From positions 682,001-746,000 of the forward strand of contig NZ_JAVTTP010000001.1 in assembly GCF_032248455.1 (NCBI RefSeq): DNA of 64,000 nt, in the 5' to 3' direction. Below, piece after piece: positions 18,526 to 28,167 of this stretch. Position numbers and translations under genes: made by a program. The DNA is from Pricia mediterranea (GTDB taxonomy: Bacteria > Bacteroidota > Bacteroidia > Flavobacteriales > Flavobacteriaceae). Numbering within the stretch: position 1 is the first letter of the stretch; each line of letters opens with the position of its first letter. The notes beneath the pieces were generated by a model. The model was not told where the DNA came from. It searched no databases and worked only from the letters and a program-made list of their open reading frames with translations.

Positions 18526-19839
18526 TCAGCGGGATACTTGTTCCGGCTCGGCGTACAGGTCAAAATCCGCGGCATCTGTTATTTTGAGGTCGGTGAATTC
18601 CCCTTGTTTCAGGTAGTGCTTCGAGGCATCGACCAACACCTCGTTATCGACGTCGGGGGAATCGAACTCCGTACGGCCTACAAAGTAGTTGCCTTCCTTT
18701 CGGTCGATGATACAGCGAAAGGTCTTCCCGATTTTCTCCTGATTGAGTTCCCAAGAGATTTGGGACTGGATTTCCATGATCGTATTGGCACGTTCCTGCT
18801 TGACTTCTTCCGGAACATCGTCCTCCAGCGAGTAGGCATGTGTATCTTCTTCGTGGCTATAGGTGAAGCAGCCCAGGCGTTCGAAACGCATGGCCTTCAC
18901 CCAGTCTTTCAAGGTCTGGAAATCCGCCTCGGTCTCACCGGGATATCCTACGATCAAGGTAGTTCGTATCGCCATTCCGGGAACGGCTTCGCGGAATTTT
19001 CGCAACAACTTGGTCGTTTTCTCCTGGGTCGTACCCCGTCGCATACTTTTAAGGATGCTATCGGAAATATGTTGTAAGGGAATGTCAAGATAATTGCAGA
19101 TTTTCGGTTCCCGCTTCATCACTTCCAAAACATCCATGGGAAAGCCGGTAGGGAATGCATAATGCAATCGAATCCATTCAATACCCTCGACCTGCACCAG
19201 ATTTTCGAGCAGTTCGGCCAAATTCCGTTTTTTGTACAGGTCGAGGCCGTAATAGGTAAGGTCCTGTGCGATCAAGATCAACTCCTTGACCCCTTTTGCG
19301 GCCAATCTTTCCGCTTCCCCGACCAGCTCTTCGATAGGCTTGCTCCTGTGCTTACCGCGCATCAGGGGGATGGCACAAAAGGAACAGGGCCGATCGCAAC
19401 CTTCGGCAATCTTTAGGTAGGCATAGTTTTTTGGGGTCGTGGTCAGGCGCTCCCCGATCAGCTCGTGTTTATAATCGGCACCTAGGGCCTTGAGCAAGCT
19501 GGGCAGTTCGCTGGTCCCGAAGTACTCATCTACATGGGGAATCTCCTTTTGCAAATCCGGTTTGTAGCGTTCGCTCAGGCAGCCCGTGACGAAGACCTTA
19601 TCTACCTCGCCGGCTTCCTTCTTTTGCACGTACTCCAATATAGTATTTACACTTTCTTCCTTGGCATTGGCGATAAATCCGCAGGTATTGATGACCACCA
19701 CATTGCCTTCCTCTTCGTGGACCACCTCCTTTTCGTTGGCCCGCAATTGGCCCATCAGCACCTCGGAATCGTAGACGTTCTTCGAACAGCCCAAGGTGAC
19801 CACGTTGATCTTATTTTTTTTAAGGGATTTTGTACGCAT
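18526..19839 (-). CDS. rimO: Ribosomal protein S12 methylthiotransferase RimO
   Basis: A 437-aa radical SAM enzyme that adds a methylthio group to the conserved Asp of ribosomal protein S12. The N-terminal UPF0004 domain has VVTLGCSKNVYDSEVL, a second Cys in VINTCGF and a third in VTGCLSERY, which bind the auxiliary cluster. The radical SAM motif is AEGCDRPCSFCAIPLMRGKH. A TRAM domain is at the C-terminus. RimO is separated from MiaB by the S12-type sequence around LGCSKN and its shorter length. It lies in the flavobacterial ftsY-rimO neighbourhood with an amidase gene between. Confidence 0.95.
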   Translation of the reverse strand: MRTKSLKKNKINVVTLGCSKNVYDSEVLMGQLRANEKEVVHEEEGNVVVINTCGFIANAKEESVNTILEYVQKKEAGEVDKVFVTGCLSERYKPDLQKEIPHVDEYFGTSELPSLLKALGADYKHELIGERLTTTPKNYAYLKIAEGCDRPCSFCAIPLMRGKHRSKPIEELVGEAERLAAKGVKELILIAQDLTYYGLDLYKKRNLAELLENLVQVEGIEWIRLHYAFPTGFPMDVLEVMKREPKICNYLDIPLQHISDSILKSMRRGTTQEKTTKLLRKFREAVPGMAIRTTLIVGYPGETEADFQTLKDWVKAMRFERLGCFTYSHEEDTHAYSLEDDVPEEVKQERANTIMEIQSQISWELNQEKIGKTFRCIIDRKEGNYFVGRTEFDSPDVDNEVLVDASKHYLKQGEFTDLKITDAADFDLYAEPEQVSR

Positions 19840-19901
19840 TGCATATGGATTGAAGACTTCTTATCGGCGAAGCGGGCGCAAAGGTACGATTTAATGCTGT
19901 G

Positions 19902-21581
19902 TTATTCGTAATCTGCGGGAGGCCTCCTTATCTCGCTGGTTTCCTCAAAAGCCTTCGCCATTCGTAACAACTTATCTTCCTCAAAAGGTTTCGCGATAAA
20001 GGTCAAGCCGATGGGCTCCCCGTCTTCCTTATATCCCATGGGAACGGTCAGAGCAGGATATTTGGCGACCGCGGCATAGCCTGCATGGTAGTTATTGATG
20101 GATAGGATAGCGTCGAGATTATGCGCGTTCATCGCCGTATCGAAGAATATCCGGCCGTTTTTTTCCAAGGTGGCCTTGATTTCCGCTAAGCCTTCGGAAG
20201 AAGTGGAATCGGCCAGGATGCCCCTGAAGAGGGATTGCCCGTAGGGGATACGTACCGTGGAATCGGCATTGTTGAACGCTACGGCATCTTTTACCGAAGC
20301 GATTTTGACCGCATCCCTGTGCTTTACCTCTGTTTTCAGGTATTTCGGAAGGTCGTTGCGCATATCGATGTTCAGGATGGTCACAAAGCTGTCCATTTCA
20401 ACTTCGGGCGGAGCGAATTGGATAATCGCTGCTCCCAAGCTCTTTATATTTTCTACGGTAATCCTGTACAAGGAATCTTCTTCCATCAAGCTTTTCATCG
20501 CCCCGAACCTTTTTCCTTCGAGGGATGTTTTTTCCGATACCGATTTCAGAAAGTCCTTGTCCGTCGCGATCGAGGTAGCATCTTCGCTGTCCTTCCCGGT
20601 CATGGCCGAAAGTAGGATGGCGTTGTCCACCACGTTTTTGGTCATCGGACCGGATGTATCCAAGGTACTTGAAATGGGTACGATGCCCGTTCTGCTCAAC
20701 AGGCCGATAGTCGGTTTAAGGCCGACGACGGAATTCTGGCTGCTGGGCGATAGAATCGAACCTGAGGTTTCCGTTCCCACAGCGGCGACCGCGTAATTGG
20801 CGGCCACGGAGGTTCCACTACCGGAACTGGAGCCGCCGGTCTCGAAAATCGTTCGTCCGTATGGATTCAAGGTCTGTCCCCCAACGGCACTATATCCCAC
20901 GGGACATCCCTCGCACAGAAAATAGGCCCATTCGCTCAGGTTGACCTTTCCGAGGATCAGCGCCCCGTTCCTTTTCAGTTGTTGGGTTATAAAAGAATCA
21001 TCGACCTCGTTGTCCATGAGCGCAATGGAGCCGGCCGTGGTCTTCATACCCGAGGTGTTGATATTATCCTTTAACAGAATGGGCATCCCGAAGATGGGAT
21101 GGCGTTTTTTCAAAGGCTCCGTCCGGAACAGCGAATCGCGTTTCCTGGCCTCGGCGACCACATTTTGGTTCAGTGCCAAAATAGTGTTCAGGGTCGTCTC
21201 GTTGTCCAATTCGTACCGGTAGATTCTATGGAGGTAGAAGAGAACGAGCTTTTCATAGCTCAATCTTCCGTCGGCAATGTGGGACTGTAGCGTGGGGATA
21301 TCCTGTTCCAGCACCAAAGGTTTCAGGACTTTATGTTCCGCACCGGAGATTTTGGAAACCTCGTTGTAAAGGGGTCGAAACACCTCATTTTTGTCGAGCA
21401 CCTTGCTTTGAATGAGCTTATACCGCATCCGCTCGATTTCATGATCGCGGTTGGCGGCTACTTCGGCGGAATCGTTATAGGGTTGCCAAAGAATGACATC
21501 GGCTGCAACCTCCTTTTTATCTTCCCTACAGGAAAAAAGGAACAGCACGGCAACCGTCGTAGAAAGCACAATTTTCATCAT
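19902..21581 (-). CDS. Amidase-signature lipoprotein
   Basis: A 559-aa amidase signature (AS) family enzyme with a lipoprotein signal (VAVLFLFSC, Cys about 18), so it is probably anchored in the periplasm. The catalytic Lys is in PILLKDNINTSGM and the Ser-Ser part of the triad in TGGSSSGSGTSVAANYA and VGTETSGSILSP. The C-terminal YPALTVPMGYKEDGEPIGL is typical. AS enzymes hydrolyse amide bonds; the substrate here is unknown. Its start is 3 bp from the ftsY stop, so the two may be co-transcribed. Confidence 0.92.
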   Translation of the reverse strand: MMKIVLSTTVAVLFLFSCREDKKEVAADVILWQPYNDSAEVAANRDHEIERMRYKLIQSKVLDKNEVFRPLYNEVSKISGAEHKVLKPLVLEQDIPTLQSHIADGRLSYEKLVLFYLHRIYRYELDNETTLNTILALNQNVVAEARKRDSLFRTEPLKKRHPIFGMPILLKDNINTSGMKTTAGSIALMDNEVDDSFITQQLKRNGALILGKVNLSEWAYFLCEGCPVGYSAVGGQTLNPYGRTIFETGGSSSGSGTSVAANYAVAAVGTETSGSILSPSSQNSVVGLKPTIGLLSRTGIVPISSTLDTSGPMTKNVVDNAILLSAMTGKDSEDATSIATDKDFLKSVSEKTSLEGKRFGAMKSLMEEDSLYRITVENIKSLGAAIIQFAPPEVEMDSFVTILNIDMRNDLPKYLKTEVKHRDAVKIASVKDAVAFNNADSTVRIPYGQSLFRGILADSTSSEGLAEIKATLEKNGRIFFDTAMNAHNLDAILSINNYHAGYAAVAKYPALTVPMGYKEDGEPIGLTFIAKPFEEDKLLRMAKAFEETSEIRRPPADYE

Positions 21582-21584
21582 ATG

Positions 21585-22538
21585 CTATCCAAAAAAGGAA
21601 TCTACGAATTCGTACTTGTTAAAGACCTGCAGATCTTCCACTCCTTCCCCTACCCCGATGTATTTTACAGGAATCCGGAATTGGTCCGATATTCCGATGA
21701 CCACTCCGCCTTTTGCGGTACCGTCCAACTTTGTAACGGCCAAGGCGGTCACTTCGGTCGCCTTGGTAAACTGCTTGGCCTGTTCAAAGGCATTCTGGCC
21801 CGTGGAGCCGTCCAGCACCAATAGGACTTCGTGGGGCGTATCGCCGACGACCTTTTGCATCACGCGTTTGACCTTTGTCAGTTCGTTCATCAGGTTCACC
21901 TTATTGTGCAACCGGCCTGCCGTATCGATAATTACGACGTCAGCGTCGTGTTTCACCGCGGAGCTCAGGGTATCGAAAGCCACCGAGGCCGGATCACTGC
22001 CCATTTTTTGCTTTACGATGGGTACATCGACCCGATCTGCCCAGACTTGGAGCTGGTCGATAGCGGCGGCCCGAAAGGTATCGGCCGCACCCAAGACCAC
22101 TTTGAGTCCCTGTTTTTTAAATTGATAGGCCAATTTTCCGATCGTAGTGGTCTTGCCGACCCCGTTCACGCCGACGACCATGATGACATAGGGTTTTACA
22201 TTTGTGGGCACGGTATATTCCGCGGCTTCTCCCGAGTTGGTTTCGGAAAGCAGGCCGGCAATTTCCTCCCGTAAAATGGAATTGAGCTCATCCGTGCCCA
22301 TATACTTGTCCCTCGCTACGCGGGCCTCGATACGTTCGATAATCTTCAGGGTCGTATTCACGCCCACATCCGAAGTGACCAAGACCTCTTCGAGATTGTC
22401 GAGCACATCATCGTCCACCTTCGATTTACCCGCAACGGCTTTGCCGAGCTTGGAGAAAAATGAGGATTTGGATTTTTCAAGACCCTTGTCGAGGGTTTCC
22501 TTTTTTTTGGAAGAGAATACGTTTTTGAATAGGCTCAT
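21585..22538 (-). CDS. ftsY: Signal recognition particle receptor FtsY
   Basis: A 317-aa SRP-receptor GTPase that docks ribosome-SRP complexes at the membrane. The N domain is followed by the NG GTPase: G1 GVNGVGKTTTIGKLA, the DTFRAAAIDQL insertion region, G3 DTAGR, G4 TKLDGTAKGG, and the C-terminal PVKYIGVGEGVEDLQVF. The acidic A domain is almost absent, as usual in Bacteroidota. Confidence 0.97.
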   Translation of the reverse strand: MSLFKNVFSSKKKETLDKGLEKSKSSFFSKLGKAVAGKSKVDDDVLDNLEEVLVTSDVGVNTTLKIIERIEARVARDKYMGTDELNSILREEIAGLLSETNSGEAAEYTVPTNVKPYVIMVVGVNGVGKTTTIGKLAYQFKKQGLKVVLGAADTFRAAAIDQLQVWADRVDVPIVKQKMGSDPASVAFDTLSSAVKHDADVVIIDTAGRLHNKVNLMNELTKVKRVMQKVVGDTPHEVLLVLDGSTGQNAFEQAKQFTKATEVTALAVTKLDGTAKGGVVIGISDQFRIPVKYIGVGEGVEDLQVFNKYEFVDSFFG

Positions 22539-22594
22539 GCGTGTACTGTATTGATTGTTCCAAAGATACTAAAGTATGCGGCAAGTTCAGGTAC

Positions 22595-22626
22595 AAAAAA
22601 AGCCCCTAACTTTCGAAAGGAGCTTC
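22595..22626 (-). terminator. Intrinsic terminator after DUF4295
   Basis: Read on the minus strand, AAGCTCC pairs with GGGGCTT (one G-U) around an 11-12 nt loop and is followed by seven T. It would end the rpmB-rpmG-DUF4295 transcript before ftsY. Confidence 0.75.
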
Positions 22627-22648
22627 ATGATGCTGTTCGATTAAATCC

Positions 22649-22801
22649 CTACTTCTGCGATAACCATTCGTTAACGTGCTCGGGTGCCATAACCGATTCT
22701 ACAAAAGTATAAGAACCACTTTTAGGAGATTTGACCATTTTAATGGCCTTGGTCAATCTTTTTGAACTTGTCTGTAAGGTTGCTACCGTCTTCTTTGCCA
22801 T
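22649..22801 (-). CDS. DUF4295 family ribosome-neighbour small protein
   Basis: A 50-aa basic protein beginning MAKKTVATLQTSSKRLTK and ending EHVNEWLSQK, found by translating the gap between rpmG and ftsY. Small proteins of this family sit between rpmG and ftsY throughout Bacteroidetes. The function is unknown; the basic composition and ribosomal-protein neighbours suggest a ribosome-associated role. Confidence 0.88.
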   Translation of the reverse strand: MAKKTVATLQTSSKRLTKAIKMVKSPKSGSYTFVESVMAPEHVNEWLSQK

Positions 22802-22883
22802 GGATACTAGTTTTATATATCATTATCGCGAGCCTGCCAAGGGACAGAAAGGGCGAAAATCTACCCGAACTCGAAAAATATTC

Positions 22884-23066
22884 TTACTTAATTTCTTTGT
22901 GCACCGTCATTTTCCTTAGAATGGGGTTGAATTTTCTGATCTCCATCCTTCCAGGGGTGTTCTTTTTATTCTTGGTGGTAATGTACCGCGAAGTACCGGG
23001 CTTACCGGATTCCTTATGCTCGGTACATTCCAAGATTACCTGTACTCTATTGCCTTTTTTTGCCAT
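22884..23066 (-). CDS. rpmG: 50S ribosomal protein L33
   Basis: A 60-aa protein starting [18 protein letters not shown], with [19 protein letters not shown]. Like many zinc-free L33 forms it lacks two CxxC pairs. It lies between rpmB (38 bp upstream) and the DUF4295 gene in the same direction. Confidence 0.96.
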   Translation of the reverse strand: MAKKGNRVQVILECTEHKESGKPGTSRYITTKNKKNTPGRMEIRKFNPILRKMTVHKEIK

Positions 23067-23104
23067 CTTACATTGAATTTAAACGGATGATACGAACCAT
23101 CCCC

Positions 23105-23341
23105 TTATTTTACCAATCCCTTTGCCCTTGATTCCTTTATTACAGCGGAGATGCCTCTTTTGTTGATGATTTTCAATGCCTTCGCGGATACCTTCAATGT
23201 GACCCAACGGTCTTCTTCGGGAAGGTAAAAGCGTTTCTTGGAAAGATTCACATTGAACCTTCTTTTGGTCTTGTTGATGGAGAACGATACATTATTGCCG
23301 AACATCGCTTTCTTTCCCGTGACTTGACAAACTTTTGACAT
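23105..23341 (-). CDS. rpmB: 50S ribosomal protein L28
   Basis: A 78-aa protein with the L28 pattern: MSKVCQVTGKKAMFGNNVS, the TKRRFNVNL segment, and the C-terminal RWVTLKVSAKALKIINKRG. It is the first gene of the rpmB-rpmG-DUF4295 transcript. Confidence 0.97.
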   Translation of the reverse strand: MSKVCQVTGKKAMFGNNVSFSINKTKRRFNVNLSKKRFYLPEEDRWVTLKVSAKALKIINKRGISAVIKESRAKGLVK

Positions 23342-23407
23342 TGCGCTGATTTTTCTTTAAACAGGCTGCAAATTTATATCATTTTTGTGGATGGACAAAA
23401 CAATACT

Positions 23408-24667
23408 TTAGAATTTTAGAATTTCTTTTTGGAGCAGCTCAAGTGCCTTGTGCACGGACTTTTGAACGATCCGCGTTCGGTGGTTGCCCATATTGAACTT
23501 CTGGGCGAAAACTCCGTTCTCGGATGCAATGGCAACAAACACCGTACCGACCTCGGCATCGGAATCCCCTTTCGTGGGACCGGCGTTTCCGGTGGTAGCG
23601 ATGGCAAAGTCGGTATGCAACAAATGCCTCACATTCTCGGCCATGGCCTTAGCTACTTCGGCACTTACCACCGAATGTGCGTCGATGGTCTCCCGCGGAA
23701 CCTTTAGGACATTGATTTTGGTCTCCGTGGCATAGCTTACGACGCTCCCCTTAAAATAGGCCGAGGCACCGGGCAAAGCGGTCAATTGCTGTGCAATCTT
23801 GCCTCCGGTACAGCTTTCGGCAGTAGCCAAGGTCAGCTTTTTTCTGGTCAACATTTTGGAGACGACTTTCTCTAAGGTCTCTTCGTCCTCTATCCCGTAC
23901 ATGATATCGCCGATAAGGGCGGGCAACTTTTGAATTTCCCCGTCAATGGTATCTTCCAGTGTATCTTTGTCCTTGCCTTTGGCCGTTAGTCGCAGGCGCA
24001 CCCGGCCCAAACTTGGCAAATAGGCCAGTCTTACAAAATCGGGAAGTTCGTTCTCCCAAGATTCGATTTTCGCCGCAACCGCACTTTCGCCCAACCCGTA
24101 GGTGACCAAGGTTTTATGAACAATAACGGGACGCTCGAATTGTTCGATGATTTTAGGGATGACCGCGTTCCTTACCAGGCTCTTCATTTCGAACGGCACG
24201 CCCGGAAGGGACACGAACACCGTCTCACCGGATTGCATCCACATCCCAGGGGCGGTGCCATGCGGGTTGTCAAGTACGGTGGCCTTCGACGGCACCATGG
24301 CCTGCCTTCGGTTGATATCGGATATAGGGGTGGAGGTAATATATTTTTTAAAAAGATGCTCAACGTTGGCCAAAACCTCGGCGTTCTCGATCAAGGTATC
24401 ATTGAAAAACTCGCAAAAGACCTGTTTGGTGATATCGTCTTTGGTCGGGCCAAGTCCCCCGGTCACGATAACGATCTGAGCATGCTCTTTGGCGTCTGCC
24501 AGAGCTTGTAGCATATGTACCCGGTCGTCCTGTACCGAGGTAATCTGGTAGACCGCTACCCCAATTTTGGTCAGCTGTTTGGCAATAAAAGCAGCGTTGG
24601 TGTCCACGATCTGACCGATGAGAATCTCATCGCCTATGGTAATTATCTCGGCGTATAGTGAATCCAT
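23408..24667 (-). CDS. cinA: CinA family protein (competence/damage-inducible, NMN amidase domain)
   Basis: A 419-aa two-domain protein. The N-terminal MoaB/COG1058 domain has [19 protein letters not shown] and [11 protein letters not shown]. The C-terminal CinA domain (about 260-419), which in other bacteria deamidates nicotinamide mononucleotide, has [18 protein letters not shown] and [13 protein letters not shown] place the start at 24667 ([14 protein letters not shown]) because the 16 extra upstream codons are not family-like. It is 10 bp downstream of the HPt gene, so probably co-transcribed. Confidence 0.94.
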   Translation of the reverse strand: MDSLYAEIITIGDEILIGQIVDTNAAFIAKQLTKIGVAVYQITSVQDDRVHMLQALADAKEHAQIVIVTGGLGPTKDDITKQVFCEFFNDTLIENAEVLANVEHLFKKYITSTPISDINRRQAMVPSKATVLDNPHGTAPGMWMQSGETVFVSLPGVPFEMKSLVRNAVIPKIIEQFERPVIVHKTLVTYGLGESAVAAKIESWENELPDFVRLAYLPSLGRVRLRLTAKGKDKDTLEDTIDGEIQKLPALIGDIMYGIEDEETLEKVVSKMLTRKKLTLATAESCTGGKIAQQLTALPGASAYFKGSVVSYATETKINVLKVPRETIDAHSVVSAEVAKAMAENVRHLLHTDFAIATTGNAGPTKGDSDAEVGTVFVAIASENGVFAQKFNMGNHRTRIVQKSVHKALELLQKEILKF

Positions 24668-24677
24668 ATCAGCCGTC

Positions 24678-25019
24678 CTACAATGGGTCGAAATCCGTTT
24701 TAAGTTCGGCCACAACTTGCTGAATATCCTTTTTTAAACCTGGAAATATCGCCGCAATTTCAGCAAAATCGGCTTCGTTCTTGGCCAGGGTCTCCATCTG
24801 TAACGCAGAGGCACGGGCCTGTTCCATGCCCAACAGATCGACATTGGGTTTTATCTTATGGGCCAATTCATAGACTTTACGGTGATTTTTTTGGTCGAGT
24901 GCAATTTCAAGGTCCTCTAAATCTTGAGGGACTTCCTCTAAAAAAACCGAAATTACGGAGTTGATAAAATCTTCATCTCCATCGGCCATTTCATTTATTT
25001 TATCGAGACTGTAAATCAT
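24678..25019 (-). CDS. HPt phosphotransfer-domain protein
   Basis: A 113-aa all-helical protein with one HPt domain. The phospho-acceptor His is in [15 protein letters not shown], the usual AHxxKxxxxxxG pattern. A stand-alone HPt shuttles phosphate between receiver domains and response regulators. No cognate kinase is beside it. Confidence 0.88.
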   Translation of the reverse strand: MIYSLDKINEMADGDEDFINSVISVFLEEVPQDLEDLEIALDQKNHRKVYELAHKIKPNVDLLGMEQARASALQMETLAKNEADFAEIAAIFPGLKKDIQQVVAELKTDFDPL

Positions 25020-25053
25020 AGTGTGGGGTTTGGTGCAATGGAGTGAAAATCAA

Positions 25054-25665
25054 TCATTTCACCTTGACGGAGAACATTTCGCGTCCCTCCAAAGTTCCCG
25101 CAAGGTAATCATTTGCCGCGATTCTGCCAACTCCTGCAGGGGTTCCTGTAAATAGGATGTCGCCCTTTTTCAAGGTAAAGAATTTGGACACGTAGGCCAC
25201 CAGTTCATCGATTTTCCAGAGCATCAGTTCCGTATTTCCACACTGTACTTCCTCTCCATTTTTAAAGAGGGAAAAATCAAGCGCGTTAATATCCTTAAAA
25301 TCCGATTTATGCCGCCATTTTCCGATGATGGCCGCGCCATCGAATCCCTTTGCTTTTTCCCAGGGCAATCCTTTTTCCTTAAGTTTCGATTGCAGGTCTC
25401 GGGCCGTAAAATCGATACCTAGACCGACCTCGTCGTAGTAGGTAGGCGCAAATTTTTGATGGATGTGTTTTCCTACTTTTTTGATCTTTATCAATACTTC
25501 TACCTCATAGTGGACTTCATCCGTAAATTCCGGGATATAGAAATCCTGTTCTTTAGGGAGGATGGCAGAATCGGGCTTGATAAAGACCACCGGCTCTTTG
25601 GGCCTCTCGTTCTTCAGTTCCTCGATGTGATCGGTGTAGTTTCTTCCGATACAGATCAGCTTCAC
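25054..25665 (-). CDS. Fumarylacetoacetate hydrolase family protein
   Basis: A 203-aa FAH-fold enzyme with the core motifs KLICIGRNYTDHIEEL, PVVFIKPDSAI, DEVHYEVEVLIKI (metal-binding Glu pair), and LFTGTPAGVGRI near the C-terminus. Short members act as acylpyruvate hydrolases or oxaloacetate decarboxylases; the exact substrate is not readable here. Confidence 0.9.
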   Translation of the reverse strand: MKLICIGRNYTDHIEELKNERPKEPVVFIKPDSAILPKEQDFYIPEFTDEVHYEVEVLIKIKKVGKHIHQKFAPTYYDEVGLGIDFTARDLQSKLKEKGLPWEKAKGFDGAAIIGKWRHKSDFKDINALDFSLFKNGEEVQCGNTELMLWKIDELVAYVSKFFTLKKGDILFTGTPAGVGRIAANDYLAGTLEGREMFSVKVK

Positions 25666-25851
25666 GGTTTTATTATTTCTTTATTAACGCTTGTCCGCTT
25701 AAAACGCTAAAGCGGGTTTCTTTATCTTTGGGCGGTTCTATTGAGCGCAATTGAGATACAGGTCAACGGCCGAACCAAAACCTCTCGACTGCTTACAGGC
25801 AAATTACCGAATCCAAAACCAATCTCGACACCCTCGTTGGTTTTTGGTCTT

Positions 25852-26622
25852 TCAAGTCGGAAACTTGCTTTGCAGTTTGACCTGGGTCAGCACTTTTTTG
25901 GTGTATAATGGAAAATCGGCGTTGAGTATCCATCCGAAATATCCGGGTTCCTTTTCCAATACGTCGAGCACCTTTTTGCCCTTGTGTTTTCCGAAAGAAA
26001 AAATCTCGATACCATCTTCGTCATATCCCAAAAATCCGGCGAAGTCCGCAAACCGGCGGTGCGTAGAGAATTCGGCCAGTTTTTTAACGTTGTTTTCCAG
26101 TTCGGGATAGCGATCTAATTGGCATTTCAGCACCTCGTAGGTCGCCAGCGTATCGGCCTCGGCACTATGGGCATCGATCAACTCCTTCCCGCAGTAAAAT
26201 TTATAGGCCGCGCCGAGAGTGCGTTTTTCCATTTTATGAAAAATGGTCTGGACGTCGATAGCCACCGTGTTCTTCATATCGAAATCGATATCGGCCCGTA
26301 GCATTTCCTCTACCAATAAAGGAATATCGAAGCGATCGGAGTTGTAACCGCCTAAATCGCTGTCCTTGATCATAGCGTATATTTCCTTGGACAGTTCCTT
26401 AAAAGTAGGTTCGTTCGCTACTTTTTCGTTGGATATCCCATGGATGGCAATCACCTCATCGGGAATTTTCATCCCCGGATTTACCAACCATGTTTTGCTT
26501 TCTGAGGTACCGTTGGGATGCACCTTCAGGATGGCGATCTCAACGATTCGGTCTTTGGCGATGTTGGTTCCCGTGGTTTCCAGGTCGAAGAAGCATATCG
26601 GCCGTGTAAGTTTTAAATCCAT
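25852..26622 (-). CDS. DnaQ-like DEDDh 3'-5' exonuclease
   Basis: A 256-aa exonuclease of the DNA polymerase III epsilon family. Exo I is FFDLETTGTNI (Asp, Glu). Exo II is around GYNSDRFDIPLL. Exo III has the His in LIDAHSAEADTLAT (H-x4-D). A C-terminal part with GKHKGKKVLDVLEKEPGYFGWIL is typical of flavobacterial members. The frame also offers an ATG six codons upstream (26640), but MDLKLTRPICFFDLETTG matches the usual beginning. It probably acts in repair or RNA/DNA end trimming. Confidence 0.9.
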   Translation of the reverse strand: MDLKLTRPICFFDLETTGTNIAKDRIVEIAILKVHPNGTSESKTWLVNPGMKIPDEVIAIHGISNEKVANEPTFKELSKEIYAMIKDSDLGGYNSDRFDIPLLVEEMLRADIDFDMKNTVAIDVQTIFHKMEKRTLGAAYKFYCGKELIDAHSAEADTLATYEVLKCQLDRYPELENNVKKLAEFSTHRRFADFAGFLGYDEDGIEIFSFGKHKGKKVLDVLEKEPGYFGWILNADFPLYTKKVLTQVKLQSKFPT

Positions 26623-26720
26623 CACTGTTGTTTCGGACAAAGATAGGGGTTGGGAAGGTTCTGAAAAACCAATGTCAAATTTTATTCCCGAATTAGGTCG
26701 AAGGGCCGGCTTCCGCCTCC

Positions 26721-27992
26721 CTACAACCGGGTATTGATAACATTATTGAAGGCAGAGCCGAAAGTATAGCTCAGACCGACACTGAAGCGCAGCTCAAAAT
26801 CGGTGGCGATCTGCTTCTGCTGTAGCAGCACGTCTTCGATAGAGGCATCGCCCCCGGGTAGGTTGATCTGGTCCCGAATAATCTCGAACCGGCCGGAAAA
26901 CCGAACGGACAGCCCCTTGAACACACGGATGGACAGGCTACTGTTCAGCTGGATTCTATTCTTTTCGAAATCATCGAGAAAGGCAGAGCCCAAGAGTCGC
27001 GTATAGACGCTGCCCCAAGGCTGGCGATAGCGCACCTGCATGTCGAGGGAATGCCTGAACACGTTTTCCTCGAGCTTTCCGTAAATGGTCGGTTCGATAT
27101 AATCGTTATGTAGATATCCAATTTTATAGGCGAAGGTAATTTCCCGGCGGAGCACCTCGCGATAGGGAAAAATATTGAATTCAATGGCGGGTTCGAAGTA
27201 ATAGCGGAAATCGAGGTTGGTAAAGGTGTCGTGGCGCGCCCCTGCAAAAAGCCCGGTTGACCATTGATCGGAAAGACTTCGTACCACCGAGCCGTTGCCC
27301 AGGAATTGGTAACGCTCGCTGGTAAAAGTTTCGTCGTTTCTTTCATATTCGCTGTTGGACTGATACAAGCGAAAATTGCTGCGTATCCGCCATTTCTCGG
27401 TTACATGGTCGCTCTCGAAACCGGCGCGATATTCAAATTCCCTTCGACTGGATTCCTTATCGAGTTCCGCGGAAGCATAGACCTCAAAGATCCAATTGTT
27501 CCACGGGTCCGTAAAATCCACTTCCTGAACTTCTCCCGTACCATCGCTATTTACGGTATAGGTCACCTGATCTGCCAGTCCCGATTCGAGCACATACTTC
27601 AAGAGCCCCGACTGCACTTTTTCAAGCAGGCCCTTTCTGACCTCGTCACTCGTCATGCTCGCAGTAGTATCGTAGGACAAGGTTCCGAAAATATCCTCAT
27701 AATCTCCCTTGCCCTCGAACTCCAAATTATATTTTCGGCCACCGCTGGCGTTGGCAATGTCGTAAATGAAGAGTTTAATGTTCGCCTGCGACTGGTCGCG
27801 AACATGGCCTACATATTGAATTTCTTGCCGTAGATAGTTCTTATCGCAATTACAATCGATATATAATCGCATGGGTGCCTTCTCATCGCTCTCATCTTCT
27901 TGTGCAAAAGCGGATATTGGAAGCAGTAATAGAAAAAAATAGAAAAGGTACCCTTTATGCGTAAGGGAACGTATTGCGACTTGTCTTGGCAT
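26721..27992 (-). CDS. Outer-membrane beta-barrel protein, uncharacterised
   Basis: A 423-aa exported protein. The signal peptide ends near LLPISAFAQ. The first half is a small domain with DCNCDKNYLRQEIQYVGHV. The second half alternates hydrophobic and polar residues with many aromatic strand ends and finishes with LRFSVGLSYTFGS, as in 10-14-stranded outer-membrane barrels. No enzymatic motif is visible. Similar proteins are common hypothetical genes in flavobacteria. Confidence 0.7.
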   Translation of the reverse strand: MPRQVAIRSLTHKGYLFYFFLLLLPISAFAQEDESDEKAPMRLYIDCNCDKNYLRQEIQYVGHVRDQSQANIKLFIYDIANASGGRKYNLEFEGKGDYEDIFGTLSYDTTASMTSDEVRKGLLEKVQSGLLKYVLESGLADQVTYTVNSDGTGEVQEVDFTDPWNNWIFEVYASAELDKESSRREFEYRAGFESDHVTEKWRIRSNFRLYQSNSEYERNDETFTSERYQFLGNGSVVRSLSDQWSTGLFAGARHDTFTNLDFRYYFEPAIEFNIFPYREVLRREITFAYKIGYLHNDYIEPTIYGKLEENVFRHSLDMQVRYRQPWGSVYTRLLGSAFLDDFEKNRIQLNSSLSIRVFKGLSVRFSGRFEIIRDQINLPGGDASIEDVLLQQKQIATDFELRFSVGLSYTFGSAFNNVINTRL

Positions 27993-28167
27993 TTTTTGGT
28001 TTGGAAAGCATTAAAGATAGGCGCAAAAATAAAAAAAAAGTGTTATCAAGATGTTAAGAGACTATTTTGGTTTCTGAAAACCCACAGATGGAGAACCATA
28101 CTACCTATACTCTTTTTTGGATGCAATCGGACTCTAAAGGGTCTGAGCTCTTTTCACCCGATGACGT